64,000 bases of DNA from Opitutia bacterium (GTDB taxonomy: Bacteria > Verrucomicrobiota > Verrucomicrobiia > Opitutales > Opitutaceae): assembly GCA_947475065.1 (NCBI GenBank), contig CANJLB010000005.1, positions 1 to 64,000 on the forward strand, given 5' to 3'. Position 1 is the first letter of the stretch. Each line of letters starts with the position of its first letter. The notes beneath the pieces were generated by a model. The model worked only from the letters and a program-made list of their open reading frames with translations, was not told where the DNA came from and made no database searches. The translations under genes were made by a program, and so were the position numbers. This document shows positions 63,999-64,000 of the stretch, one piece after another.

Positions 63999-64000
63999 TC

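Overview
The window is a 64 kb piece of a high-GC bacterial chromosome carrying one tRNA gene and about fifty protein genes. Gene content and style suggest a member of the Verrucomicrobiota, most likely Opitutales/Opitutaceae: HrpB, HflX, a GatCAB operon, a DUF2339/DUF2157/GDYXXLXY membrane operon, xylose isomerase, GlgB, fused FAD/Fe-S 2-hydroxyacid dehydrogenase, and many GTG starts or weak ribosome binding sites. This placement is an inference from remembered gene content; no database search was possible.

Positions 1-7550 form an accessory region that stops at the 3' end of tRNA-Ser(CGA), a classic integration target. It holds an S24/LexA-like regulator whose catalytic Ser and Lys appear to be Cys and Arg, a small membrane protein, a secreted PLD-type nuclease, a lower-GC defence block (OLD-family AAA-TOPRIM nuclease, HaeII-like restriction enzyme and its C5-cytosine methyltransferase), and a worn phage lysis-like cassette (signal-peptide/membrane protein, coiled-coil protein, and an overlapping out-of-frame lipoprotein resembling an Rz/Rz1 pair). 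Fragments of a TPR protein and a ThuA protein flank the tRNA.

Positions 8275-18622 carry three short-chain dehydrogenases, an FAH-family hydrolase and a large D-2-hydroxyacid dehydrogenase, plausibly for deoxy-sugar-acid breakdown, followed by the helicase HrpB. They are interrupted near 10.0-11.3 kb by a serine-recombinase remnant and a very AT-rich orphan gene. Positions 18870-33109 hold an unknown membrane-anchored protein, a YihY/BrkB protein, a GYF-domain protein, exopolysaccharide genes (WcaI- and WcaJ-like, and ManC further on), a carbohydrate ABC importer whose binding protein is fused to a permease, a putative Na+/H+ antiporter with a calcium-binding-type loop, two tiny membrane proteins, and a MoeB/ThiF-rhodanese protein.

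Positions 33210-43446 carry RuvX, a coupled AAA-ATPase plus small TOPRIM-like protein (a candidate uncharacterised defence pair, in effect a split OLD), a MarR regulator followed by the three-gene DUF2339-DUF2157-GDYXXLXY operon, and a fused acyltransferase/acyl-ACP synthetase. Positions 43569-55786 contain a palindrome-bounded MITE-like repeat, an M50 protease, GlgB, a Gfo/Idh/MocA oxidoreductase, XylA, AroB, a RecB-like nuclease fused to a DinG/XPD helicase, an ACP-like small protein, HflX and a carbonic anhydrase. Positions 55903-63935 hold gatC-gatA-(GxxExxY)-gatB, a methyltransferase, an aminotransferase, an EVE-domain protein, a small secreted protein and a peroxiredoxin.

The most unusual signals are: a REP-like nested palindrome lying in frame inside the DinG-like gene with a relative in an intergenic region; the two OLD-type architectures (fused and split) in one window; the embedded lipoprotein reading frame with an apparent frameshift beside a 12-bp tandem duplication; the substrate-binding-protein/permease fusion; and several small inverted-repeat elements at gene ends and within the gat operon.
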